This document shows positions 1 to 7,451 of a stretch of DNA of 64,000 bases, piece after piece (within the stretch, counting starts at the first letter, position 1; every line of letters begins with the position of its first letter). The translations under genes were made by a program, and so were the position numbers. This stretch comes from Micromonospora sediminicola (GTDB taxonomy: Bacteria > Actinomycetota > Actinomycetes > Mycobacteriales > Micromonosporaceae): the NCBI RefSeq assembly GCF_900089585.1, contig NZ_FLRH01000003.1, positions 3,548,501-3,612,500 of the forward strand. Reading direction: 5' to 3'. Under the pieces are notes generated by a model. It was not told where the DNA came from. It made no database searches and saw nothing but the letters and a program-made list of their open reading frames with translations.

Positions 1-2
1 CC

Positions 3-68
3 CTCGCGCTCGACCCGGCGCTCCTCGCCCCGCCCGCCTCCCGCGACACCGGCCCCGCCCGCGCCTGA
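3..68 (+). CDS. C-terminal end of an upstream protein (partial)
   Basis: An open frame enters from the left edge and ends at a TGA at 66-68. It encodes about 21 residues, ending in ...RDTGPARA. Codon third positions are almost all G or C, as in the real genes here. Too little is present to assign a family. It is followed directly by a tandem repeat. Confidence 0.45.
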   Translation, partial: LALDPALLAPPASRDTGPARA

Positions 69-69
69 C

Positions 70-179
70 CCGTCCGGCTCGGCCCGTCCGGCTCGGCCCG
101 TCCGGCTCGGCCCGTCCGGCTCGGCCGTCCGGCTCGGCCCGTCCGGCTCGGCCGTCCGGCTCGGCCCGTCCGGCTCGGC
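70..179. repeat. Tandem repeat, 14/13-bp unit, eight copies
   Basis: Eight head-to-tail copies of CCGTCCGGCTCGGC. Units 5 and 7 lack one base (13 bp). The array lies between the stop of the upstream gene and the P450 promoter region. Mixed 13- and 14-bp lengths argue against a coding role and fit slippage in non-coding DNA. Confidence 0.9.
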
Positions 180-268
180 CGGGCGGGGTCCGGGTGATCG
201 ACTCCAGTTCGGCGAGGTGGTGGGGTCGGCGTGCCCCTGATGCCGCCACCTCCCCGATCTGGCGCGCC

Positions 269-294
269 GATCGTTCGGTCGGGACCGAACGATC
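269..294. promoter_or_regulatory. Perfect 26-bp palindromic operator upstream of the P450 gene
   Basis: The arms GATCGTTCGGTC and GACCGAACGATC are exact inverted complements separated by GG. Size and symmetry fit a TetR-type operator. A -10-like box TACGGT at 302-307 lies 6 nt before the GTG at 314, so the palindrome would cover the -35 position of a leaderless promoter. No T-run follows it, so a terminator is less likely. No TetR gene is in the window. Confidence 0.65.
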
Positions 295-313
295 ACCGCC
301 CTACGGTCGGGTG

Positions 314-1396
314 GTGGACCTACCGACGATCACGGCCGCTCCGGGCACGCCGACCTGCGGACCGCCGACCCGAGGCGACGACGGCTGGCTGGTCACCCGG
401 CACGCGGACGTCACCGCCGCCCTGACCGATCCCCGCTGCGTGGTGCCGCCCGCCGGGCCGCCCGGCGCCGCCGGCTCGCTGGCCTGGCTGCGCGCGTCCG
501 TCAGCCGCTTCAGCCCACCGGAGCGCCACCCCGGCCGGCGGGCGATCGCGGTGGCGGCGCTGGACGACCTCGACCCGCGGGACCTGTCCCTGGCCGCCGC
601 ACGGCGGACCGGCGAGATCCTCGACCGGTCGGCGTCGCCCGTACCGCCCCTGTTAAGAGGGGTCCCCTCCTCTACCGGAGGCGTTAACAGGGGGCCCTTC
701 CTTACATCCCGGGTGGAGGTGATGGGGGCGCTGGCGCGGGGCGTGCCGCTGGTGGTGCTGGGGGAGCGGCTCGGCCTGGCGGATCCGGCGGCGGCCGCGT
801 CGGCGGTGACGACGGTGGCCGCCGCCTACCATCCCGGCGCCGAGCCGGCGGCGGTCACGCGGGCCGACCGGGCGGTGGCCGCGTTGGTGGCGATGTCGCC
901 GGCGGCCCCGCCCGAGGTGACCGCGAACCGGATCGGGCTGCTGGTGCAGGCCGCCGACGCCACGGCCGGGCTGATCGGCGCGGCGGTCCGGCACGGGCTC
1001 GCCGCGCCGGCCGGGCTCGCCACCGCCGCGCTGCTCGCCGAGGTGCTGCGGCTCGACCCACCGGTACGCGCCACCCGCCGGGTCACCACCGCCGCACTCG
1101 ACCTGGGCGGCCGGCCGATCCGGGTCGGCGAGCCGCTGCTGCTCCGCTTCGACGCGGCGAACCGGGACCCGGCCGTCCATCCGGAGCCGGACCGGTTCGT
1201 GGTCGACCGGGCCGGTGGGGTGCTGACGTTCGGCGCCGGCGTCCGGGGCTGCCCGGGGTCGCGGCACGCGCTCGCCCTGGCCGCCGGCGTGGTCGACGTG
1301 CTGCGCCGCCGCTGCGCACCGGTCGACGCTCCGGTCAGCTACGCCCCGCATCCGACGCTGCGCGTCCCGACCCGTCTCGAGGTGACCCTGCGATGA
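314..1396 (+). CDS. Cytochrome P450, short and carrying an inserted repeat
   Basis: Haem-thiolate monooxygenase. The haem-binding loop reads FGAGVRGCPG, with Cys near residue 312, and the K-helix ExxR reads EVLR. The I-helix segment reads AADATAG, so the usual acid-alcohol pair is altered. The start at GTG 314 is chosen because TACGGT lies 6 nt upstream and because the operator at 269-294 should be untranscribed; the frame stays open to a GTG at 194, but those extra 40 residues do not resemble a P450. The protein therefore lacks much of the usual N-terminal region. Codons 653-705 come from an interspersed repeat. The stop overlaps the next gene. The substrate is unknown, and function may be impaired. 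Confidence 0.75.
   Translation: MDLPTITAAPGTPTCGPPTRGDDGWLVTRHADVTAALTDPRCVVPPAGPPGAAGSLAWLRASVSRFSPPERHPGRRAIAVAALDDLDPRDLSLAAARRTGEILDRSASPVPPLLRGVPSSTGGVNRGPFLTSRVEVMGALARGVPLVVLGERLGLADPAAAASAVTTVAAAYHPGAEPAAVTRADRAVAALVAMSPAAPPEVTANRIGLLVQAADATAGLIGAAVRHGLAAPAGLATAALLAEVLRLDPPVRATRRVTTAALDLGGRPIRVGEPLLLRFDAANRDPAVHPEPDRFVVDRAGGVLTFGAGVRGCPGSRHALALAAGVVDVLRRRCAPVDAPVSYAPHPTLRVPTRLEVTLR
652..705 (+). repeat. Interspersed Micromonospora-type repeat inside the P450 gene
   Basis: The 46-bp core (652-697) matches 43002-43047, in inverse orientation, at 44 of 46 positions. It holds two near-direct repeats, GTTAAGAGGGGTCCC and GTTAACAGGGGGCCC, around a small CCTC/GAGG hairpin. With 8 more bases it is 54 bp, exactly 18 codons, so the P450 frame is preserved. 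It adds a TTA leucine codon at 653-655 and the rare AGA codon. Confidence 0.9.
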
Positions 1397-2187
1397 CCGA
1401 CCGCCACGCGGCCTTCCGCGCGCTGCACCGGCCCGGCCGCCCCCTGCTGCTGCCCAACGCCTGGGACCACGCGTCCGCGGCGGCGCTCGCCGCCCGGGGT
1501 CACGCCGCGATCGGCACGACCAGCCTCGGCGTCGCGGCGGCCGCCGGCCGGCCGGACGGCGCCGGGGCGACCCGGGCCGAGACCCTGGACCTGGCCCGTC
1601 GCCTGCGGCACCTGCCGGTGCTGCTCACCGTCGACGTGGAGGACGGCTTCGACGAGGAGCCGGCGGCCGTGGCCCGCTACGTCGGCGAGCTGGCCGCCCT
1701 GGGGGTGGTGGGGGTGAACCTGGAGGACGGCCGCCCGGACGGCACCCTGACCCCGGCGCCGCTCGTCGCGGCGAAGATCGCGGCGGTACGCGCGGCGGCG
1801 CCAGGGCTCTTCGTCAACGCCCGCACCGACGCGTGGTGGCTGGACGTGCCGGCGCCGCTGGCCGAGGCACGGCGCCGGGCGGCGGCGTACCGGGCGGCGG
1901 GGGCCGACGGCTTCTTCGTTCCCGGCGCGCCCGACGACACGATCGGCACGCTGGTGGCGGAGGCCGGACTGCCGCTGAACGTCCTGCACCGGCCGGGCGG
2001 GCCGGACCTGGATCGCCTGGGCCGGCTCGGGGTGGCCCGGGTGAGCACCGGTTCGCTGCTGTTCCGGGCGGCCCTGGGCGCGGCGTTGCGCCGGGTCGAC
2101 GCGGTCGCCGCCGGGGCGGACACCGGCGAGCCGATCCCGCCGGGGTACGCCGAGGTGCAGCAGCTGTCGCGGCGGTTCGCCACCTGA
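1393..2187 (+). CDS. Isocitrate lyase/PEP mutase superfamily protein
   Basis: A 264-residue TIM-barrel protein of the ICL/PEP mutase superfamily. These enzymes make or break C-C or C-P bonds next to a carboxylate using Mg2+. Visible family motifs are the NAWDHASA opening near residue 20, the acidic TVDVEDGF strand, GVNLEDG, and FVNARTD. The ATG overlaps the P450 stop by 4 bp (ATGA), so the two genes are translationally coupled. The length is normal for the oxaloacetate-decarboxylase/methylisocitrate-lyase-like branch. The exact substrate cannot be told from sequence. Confidence 0.85.
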   Translation: MTDRHAAFRALHRPGRPLLLPNAWDHASAAALAARGHAAIGTTSLGVAAAAGRPDGAGATRAETLDLARRLRHLPVLLTVDVEDGFDEEPAAVARYVGELAALGVVGVNLEDGRPDGTLTPAPLVAAKIAAVRAAAPGLFVNARTDAWWLDVPAPLAEARRRAAAYRAAGADGFFVPGAPDDTIGTLVAEAGLPLNVLHRPGGPDLDRLGRLGVARVSTGSLLFRAALGAALRRVDAVAAGADTGEPIPPGYAEVQQLSRRFAT

Positions 2188-2299
2188 TCGGGCACCTTCG
2201 GAGGAGATAGGAGGATTGTTCTCGGCGGTACCTTCTCTGGCGATTACGGTGAGTGCAGGTTTCATCACGCCGTGTCCTGCCCGAGAGGGGACGGAGACC

Positions 2300-3262
2300 A
2301 TGCGAGTGCCCAGCCGAAGCCCCGGTCACCAGCCCGGTCCCGCCGTCGCGTCCACCGCCCCCGCCGCCCGCCGGCTGCCCGCCGGAGGGCGGCGGACCAC
2401 CGCCGCGCCCGACCTGGCCGCGTACCGGTCGGCCGTGGCGGAGCTGCTGGTCGAGGTGGGCGCGCTGGCCGACGCGCCGTCGACCACCGCCCGACAGGTG
2501 CTGCTCGACCAGCGGCTGCGCGAACCGGCCGTCGCGGCGGTCCTCGACGCCACGCCCCAGGGACTGGTCGGCGCCCGGGAGACGCTGCTGCTGGAGATGG
2601 CCCGCTACCAGCCCAACGCGCGCAGCTCCGCGCACGACCTCACCGCGCTGGTCCGGATCTACCTGCTCTCCCGCATCGACGTGCTGTGGTGGCGGGACAG
2701 CCCCACCTTCCTCACCGACGAGCAGGTCCGCACCAGCACCGAGCTGGTCGACCTGGAGTGGCTGCGCCGCCGCGGCCTGCTCGACTTCCGCTACCAGGAG
2801 CAGCCCGCCACGGTGCTCGGGCGGGGCCTGCGGGCGGTCCGCCGCCGGCTGCGCCCGGACGCCACGCCCCGCACCGCGGGCCTGCTGTTCCGCCGCGCCC
2901 GCCGCGAGATGATCGCGTTCCTCAACGACCTGGGCCGGGAGTTCGCCGCGGCCGGCCCGCCCGGCACGCCGCCGCTCTGGGTGACCAGCCTGGCCCGCAG
3001 CGCCGAGCACCAGTACCGGCTGCGCCGGCTGGGGTACGCCGCCATGGTGCCCAGCGGGCACTGCCTCGGCTGGGCGGCCGACGTCGAGCTGGCGTGGTAC
3101 GAGCGCTTCGGCGCCCGCACCACCCTGGCCGGGCTGCTGCTGGCCCGGCAGGAGGCCGGCGAGATCAACGTCATCGACGAGGGGCAGGCCTGGCACGTCT
3201 GCCTCGCGCCGGCGGCCCGCCGCCGGTTCCGGCGGGCGTACGAGGCCGAGATGGGGGTGTGA
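2300..3262 (+). CDS. M15-peptidase-like protein (DUF5715-like)
   Basis: A 320-residue protein. The C-terminal third carries the M15 zinc-peptidase layout: WVTSLARS, then SGHCLGWAADV (His with Asp seven residues later), then EGQAWHV with the second His. M15 enzymes cut D-Ala-containing peptidoglycan peptides. The N-terminal part has no motif I recognise. The ATG at 2300 follows GAGGGGACGGAG; a TTG at 2216 after an AGGAGG-rich stretch is an alternative. No signal peptide is evident from ATG 2300. The asparagine synthetase starts 4 nt downstream, so the two are an operon. Catalytic activity is inferred from motif spacing only. Confidence 0.6.
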   Translation: MRVPSRSPGHQPGPAVASTAPAARRLPAGGRRTTAAPDLAAYRSAVAELLVEVGALADAPSTTARQVLLDQRLREPAVAAVLDATPQGLVGARETLLLEMARYQPNARSSAHDLTALVRIYLLSRIDVLWWRDSPTFLTDEQVRTSTELVDLEWLRRRGLLDFRYQEQPATVLGRGLRAVRRRLRPDATPRTAGLLFRRARREMIAFLNDLGREFAAAGPPGTPPLWVTSLARSAEHQYRLRRLGYAAMVPSGHCLGWAADVELAWYERFGARTTLAGLLLARQEAGEINVIDEGQAWHVCLAPAARRRFRRAYEAEMGV

Positions 3263-3266
3263 CCCG

Positions 3267-4880
3267 GTGTGCGGGATCGCGCTGAGCATCGGCCCCGAGG
3301 CCGACCCGGCCACCTTCCGGCGGATGCTGGCCGCGCTCGCCCCGCGCGGGGAGGTCACCGAGACCCGGCAGGAGAACGGGCTGCTGGCCGGCGTGCGCCG
3401 GTTGCGGATCGTGGACCGGGACCGGGCCGTGCAGCCCTGGGTCGCGCCGGACGAACGGCACCTGCTCTGCTTCAACGGCGAGATCTTCAACCACCACGAG
3501 CTGCGCGCCGAGCTGACCCGGCTCGGGCACGAGTTCCGCACGCTCGGCGACACCGAGGTGGTGCTCGCCGCGTACCGCCAGTGGGGCGGGGACGCGGTGC
3601 GCCGGCTGCGCGGCGAGTACGCGTTCGTCGTGGTCGAACGCGACGGTGGCCGGGCGTACCTGGCCCGCGACCCGCTCGGGGTGAAGCCGCTCTACTGGTC
3701 CCGCGTGCCCGGCTGCCTGCACCTCGCCTCCGAGGTGAAGGCGCTGGTCGGGCACGGCGCCCCGATCAATGAGGTGCCGCCCGGGCACCACGGCTGGGTC
3801 GAACCCGACGGCCCGGTCCGGCCGCGCCCGCACGTGGACCTGCTCACGCTCGGCGCCGGGCTGCCGGTGATCGACGACCCGGACGAGGCCGCCCTGCTCG
3901 TCCGGGTCGCGCTCACCGACGCCATGCGGATCCGGTTGGACACCGACCTCACCGTCGGGGTGGTGCTCTCCGGCGGCCTGGACAGCTCGCTGGCGCTGCT
4001 GCACGCCCGGGAGCTGCACCCCGACTGCGTGGCGGTGACCATCGGCGTCCCGGACAGCCCCGACGTGGCGTACGCGCGGCGGCTCGCCGCCGACCTCGGC
4101 GTGCCCCACGAGGTGATCGAGCTGCGCCCGCGCGACATCCGGCTGGCCGACGTGCGCGAGGCGATCCGGATCTCCGAGCTGACCGAGTACGGCGACATCA
4201 TCAATGCCGTGGTCTCGATGCCGATCTTCCGGCGGTTGCGGGAGCTGGGCGTGAAGGTGGTGCTCACCGGCGACGGCTCGGACGAGGTGTTCGGCGGCTA
4301 CCCGATGTACCACCGGGTCGGGCCGGAACGCTCCCGCCGGCTGTTCCTGCACAAGATCCGCAACCTGTGCCGGACCGAGTTGCAGCGGGTGGACCGGGCG
4401 AGCATGGGACACGGTGTGGAGGCGCGGGTGCCGTTCCTCGACCTCAGCGTCGTCGAACTGGGGATGCGACTGCCGCTGGACCTCAAGCTGCGCGACGGGC
4501 AGGAGAAGTGGATCGTCCGGCGGGCGTTCGCCGACCTGCTGCCCGACTACGTCCGGCGACGGCCGAAGAACCCGATGTCCTACTCGTCGGGCCTGCACGA
4601 ACGCGCCCGGCTGTACAAGCCGCTCTTCGCCCGGCTGCACCGCTCCTTCGGCTACGACCTGCTCGAACCGGTCCGGCGGGACTTCGACAGGCTGCTCACC
4701 CGGTGCGGCAACGACCTCGACCGGGCCCTCGCCGAGGGCCTGGCCCGGCCCGACTACACGGTGCTGGAGCACGCCCGCGACCTGGTCGGCGCCGCCCGGT
4801 GGAACGCCGCCCCGATGGTGCGCCGGCTGGTCAACCCGCGCCACACGCGGGGTGGGGACGAGGCGCCCCTGCCGGGGTAG
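3267..4880 (+). CDS. asnB: Asparagine synthase (glutamine-hydrolysing), AsnB type
   Basis: 537 residues. The GTG start places the nucleophile Cys at position 2 (MCGIA), as needed for the N-terminal Ntn glutaminase that releases ammonia from glutamine. LCFNGEIFNH and the DPLGVKPLYW loop follow. The synthetase domain has the PP-loop SGGLDSS near residue 234 and GDGSDEVFGGY, used to adenylate a carboxylate and amidate it. It sits directly behind the M15-like gene and near a P450, so a specialised amidotransferase acting on an envelope or secondary metabolite substrate is possible. It ends 8 bp from the convergent neighbour. Confidence 0.85.
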   Translation: MCGIALSIGPEADPATFRRMLAALAPRGEVTETRQENGLLAGVRRLRIVDRDRAVQPWVAPDERHLLCFNGEIFNHHELRAELTRLGHEFRTLGDTEVVLAAYRQWGGDAVRRLRGEYAFVVVERDGGRAYLARDPLGVKPLYWSRVPGCLHLASEVKALVGHGAPINEVPPGHHGWVEPDGPVRPRPHVDLLTLGAGLPVIDDPDEAALLVRVALTDAMRIRLDTDLTVGVVLSGGLDSSLALLHARELHPDCVAVTIGVPDSPDVAYARRLAADLGVPHEVIELRPRDIRLADVREAIRISELTEYGDIINAVVSMPIFRRLRELGVKVVLTGDGSDEVFGGYPMYHRVGPERSRRLFLHKIRNLCRTELQRVDRASMGHGVEARVPFLDLSVVELGMRLPLDLKLRDGQEKWIVRRAFADLLPDYVRRRPKNPMSYSSGLHERARLYKPLFARLHRSFGYDLLEPVRRDFDRLLTRCGNDLDRALAEGLARPDYTVLEHARDLVGAARWNAAPMVRRLVNPRHTRGGDEAPLPG

Positions 4881-4888
4881 GCCGGTGC

Positions 4889-5755
4889 TCAGCGGCGCAG
4901 GTCGACGGTGGTGACCGTGCCGGTGACCGGGTCGACGCTGCGGACCGTCCCGTCCGGGCGCAGCCGGGTGTCCGACGCGTACCGGTCGGCCAGCTCCCGC
5001 TCGGCGGCGGCGTCACCGGCGTCGGCGGCGAGCAGCAGCGCGGCGATCTCGTCGGTGAGCGCGAGGTCGGCCTCGGTCGGGTCGTCGCTCATCGTGCCGA
5101 AGCCGTCCCAGAGCAGCAGCTCGTCCTTGCGCCGGTGGGCCAGCTCGTGCAGCACGTAGACGCGGACGAACCAGGCGCCCCGGATCGGCAGCGCCGGGTC
5201 CACCCCGTACCGGTCCGGGTCGACCCGGCCCGCCCGGTACGCCGTCCAGACCCGGGCCGCCGAGTCGAAGTGCCCCGCCTCCGGGTCGATGTCGTAGCCG
5301 TCGAACGGCCGGGGGTCGGCGGGGTTCAGCTCCGGATCGGCCCAGACCCAGCGCTCGCCGTTCCACCACTCCGCCAGCACGTGGTCGTGGTGCCAGCCCG
5401 GCACGAAGTAGCTCGCGAAACCGACCCGGCTGCGGGCGGGCACGCCGTGCTGGCGCAACGCGGCGACGGTGAGCAGCGTGTGGTCACGGCAACAGCCCGC
5501 GACCCGCTCCGCGACGGGTCGCGGCGCGCTCAGCGGCAGCGGGAACCGGGACTGGTCGGTGTCGAGGATCCGGTCCAGCCAGCGCAGGTTGGCCTCGCCG
5601 CGCCGGGCGTCGGACAGCTCGACGCCGCCGGCGCGGTAGTGGACGATCACGTTGCGGGCGGCCGCCGCGGCGCCGGCGACGTCGCCGGGGACCGCGTCGA
5701 GCAGCGCGGCGTGGTGGCGGGGATCGCTGTACGGGGAGTGGGTCCGATAGTCCAT
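4889..5755 (-). CDS. Transglutaminase-like (cysteine protease fold) protein
   Basis: 288 residues, cytoplasmic, without a signal peptide. The transglutaminase core appears as AGCCRDHTLLTVAALRQHG (catalytic Cys), then DHVLAEWW (His) and WVWADPEL (Asp), in the order expected for the superfamily. Such proteins hydrolyse or transfer amide bonds; the substrate is unknown. The ATG at 5755 is preceded at 6 nt by GACAAT, which suits a leaderless start. It is divergent from the DUF1203 gene. Confidence 0.7.
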   Translation of the reverse strand: MDYRTHSPYSDPRHHAALLDAVPGDVAGAAAAARNVIVHYRAGGVELSDARRGEANLRWLDRILDTDQSRFPLPLSAPRPVAERVAGCCRDHTLLTVAALRQHGVPARSRVGFASYFVPGWHHDHVLAEWWNGERWVWADPELNPADPRPFDGYDIDPEAGHFDSAARVWTAYRAGRVDPDRYGVDPALPIRGAWFVRVYVLHELAHRRKDELLLWDGFGTMSDDPTEADLALTDEIAALLLAADAGDAAAERELADRYASDTRLRPDGTVRSVDPVTGTVTTVDLRR

Positions 5756-5886
5756 CAGTCGATTGTCGACCGGGGCGGCGGTGCCGCGGGTGCCCGGACG
5801 GCGGCCGGGCGGCCGGAATCTCCGGCGGGTGACGCCAGGTCCGATGGCCGCCAGCGCCACGGCCGGCGCCGGGCCACGCTGGACGG

Positions 5887-6360
5887 GTGACGACGACCCG
5901 TACCGCCTTCCTGATCCGCCCGCTGCCGGCCGAGTTCCTGGCCGACCTGCGCCGCACCGACCGCGACGCCGGCGGGCAGCCGCCGCAGCGGCACCGGGCC
6001 GGCGGCGGCGAGCCGCTGCGCTGCTGCCTGCGCGACGCCGAGGCGGGCGAGCCGCTGCTGCTGTTCGGCTACGCGCCGCCGCTGCCGCCCGGCCCCTACC
6101 GGGAACTCGGGCCGGTCTTCGCGCACGACGCGGCCTGCGCCGGGCCGGCGGAGGTGACGGCCTACCCGGTCGGCTGGCGCGGACGGCCGCAGGTGCTGCG
6201 GGCGTACGACCGGCGGGGCCGCATCGTCGGCGGCCGCCGGCACGACGGCGACGCGCCGGAGGCGGTGGTCGCCGAGCTGTTCGCCGACCCGGCGGTGGAC
6301 GTCCTGCACAGCCGCAACGTGGTGTACGGCTGCTGGATGTTCGCGGTCGTCCGCGGCTGA
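5887..6360 (+). CDS. DUF1203 family protein
   Basis: 157 residues. The family pattern is visible: RCCLRDAEAGEPLLLFGY, then a Pro-rich turn, PYRELGPVFAHDAAC, and a C-terminal segment ending YGCWMFAVVRG. DUF1203 members are small soluble proteins of unknown function. The GTG start has CACGCT ending 6 nt upstream and no ribosome-binding site, consistent with a leaderless message. Confidence 0.75.
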   Translation: MTTTRTAFLIRPLPAEFLADLRRTDRDAGGQPPQRHRAGGGEPLRCCLRDAEAGEPLLLFGYAPPLPPGPYRELGPVFAHDAACAGPAEVTAYPVGWRGRPQVLRAYDRRGRIVGGRRHDGDAPEAVVAELFADPAVDVLHSRNVVYGCWMFAVVRG

Positions 6361-6408
6361 CCGGTTCCTCGATGGACACCGGCCGCCGTCTCTCCTAGCG
6401 TCGCGGGT

Positions 6409-7401
6409 ATGCGCAGGACGCTGGTCGCCACCGGGCTCGCGGTGCTCCTGCTCGCCCCGGCCTGCGCCGACGGCCGTGGGGCGGGCGGCGCGCCCGCGGC
6501 CGGCACCCCGACCGCCTCCCGGCAGGACCCCGACCAGGTCGCGCGGACCCTGGCCAGCCTGCGCCGGGTCGACGACCTGCCGCTGTACGAGATGACCTAC
6601 GTCGGCGACTACGACCCGACCGTGGGGGTGCCGGGCGCCACCCCGCCCAGCCCGTTCGGTTGCTCGCTGTTCGCCGCGCTGGCCGACCGGGACCGCCCGC
6701 TGTTCGCCCGCAACTTCGACTGGGAGCCGAACCCGGCGCTGGTGCTGCGCACCGACCCGCCGGACGGGTACGCCTCGATCTCGCTGGTGGACATCTCCTA
6801 CCTCGGGGTCGCCGCCGACCCGGCCGGGGACCGGCGGCTGCTCGACGCGCCGCTGCTGCCCTTCGACGGGATGAACGAGCGGGGCCTGGCGGTCGGGTTG
6901 GCCGCCGACGACGGCGCGCGGGCCGACCCCGTGCCCGGACGCCCCACAGTGGGTTCGGTGCGCATCCTGCGGCTGGTGCTCGACGGGGCCGCCACCGTGG
7001 ACGAGGCGGTCGGCGTCTTCGCGCGGCACAACCTGGACTTCGCCGGCGGGCCGGCGTTGCACTACCTGCTCGCGGACGCGACCGGGGCGTCCGCCGTGGT
7101 CGAGTTCGTCGACGGGAGCATGCGCGTCGACCGCCGCCGGGATCCGTGGCAGGCGCTGACCAACGTGCCGACCGTCGGGGTCAGCGACCGGGACCTGCGG
7201 CGCGACCACCGGTACGGGGTGCTGGCGACGGAGCTGGACCGGGTCGGTGGCGCGCTGGACGCCGCCGGGGCGCTGCGCCTGCTCGCCGCCGTCCGGCAGG
7301 CGCACACCCGCTGGTCGGTGACGTACGCGCTACGCAGCGGTGAGGTGCGGGTGGTCACGGCGGGCGGCGGGATCCGGGACTACCGGTTACCGATGAGCTG
7401 A
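6409..7401 (+). CDS. Linear-amide C-N hydrolase-like (Ntn) lipoprotein
   Basis: 330 residues. A hydrophobic signal ends in APACADG, suggesting a lipoprotein anchored at about Cys20, although the -3 position is not ideal. After it, PFGCSLFAALAD followed by LFARNFDWE matches the nucleophile-Cys region of the choloylglycine/penicillin-V acylase and acyltransferase superfamily, and GMNERGLAVGLA is a further family motif. The substrate is unknown. TAGCGT at 6396-6401 is 7 nt from the ATG, so the message is probably leaderless. A TTA codon lies at 7387-7389, so translation may depend on the bldA tRNA. Confidence 0.7.
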   Translation: MRRTLVATGLAVLLLAPACADGRGAGGAPAAGTPTASRQDPDQVARTLASLRRVDDLPLYEMTYVGDYDPTVGVPGATPPSPFGCSLFAALADRDRPLFARNFDWEPNPALVLRTDPPDGYASISLVDISYLGVAADPAGDRRLLDAPLLPFDGMNERGLAVGLAADDGARADPVPGRPTVGSVRILRLVLDGAATVDEAVGVFARHNLDFAGGPALHYLLADATGASAVVEFVDGSMRVDRRRDPWQALTNVPTVGVSDRDLRRDHRYGVLATELDRVGGALDAAGALRLLAAVRQAHTRWSVTYALRSGEVRVVTAGGGIRDYRLPMS

Positions 7402-7403
7402 CC

Positions 7404-7436
7404 CGGGCCCGGCGCCCCGAGGGGGTGCCGGGCCCG
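7404..7436. terminator. Bidirectional terminator hairpin
   Basis: A 15-bp stem (CGGGCCCGGCGCCCC against GGGGTGCCGGGCCCG, one G-T pair) with loop GAG lies between two convergent genes. There is no clear T-run, which is usual for actinomycete terminators. Confidence 0.75.
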
Positions 7437-7451
7437 GCGACGGTCAGCGGG

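Noticed and set aside
70..179. CRISPR array
   Set aside because: Units are contiguous 13-14 bp with no spacers, and no cas genes are present.
194..313. 40-residue N-terminal extension of the P450
   Set aside because: No similarity to P450 N-termini, overlaps the palindromic operator, and the -10-like box favours GTG 314.
1814..4844. Long minus-strand open frames (1814-3553 and 3171-4844) opposite the M15-like and AsnB genes
   Set aside because: They are Arg/Pro/Gly/Ala-rich or His/Gln-rich with no domains and lie opposite well-supported genes. Long antisense frames are expected in such GC-rich DNA.
314..4880. Secondary-metabolite gene cluster (P450, PEPM, AsnB)
   Set aside because: No PKS, NRPS, RiPP or terpene core enzyme is visible in the window; at most these are tailoring-like genes whose context may lie to the left.
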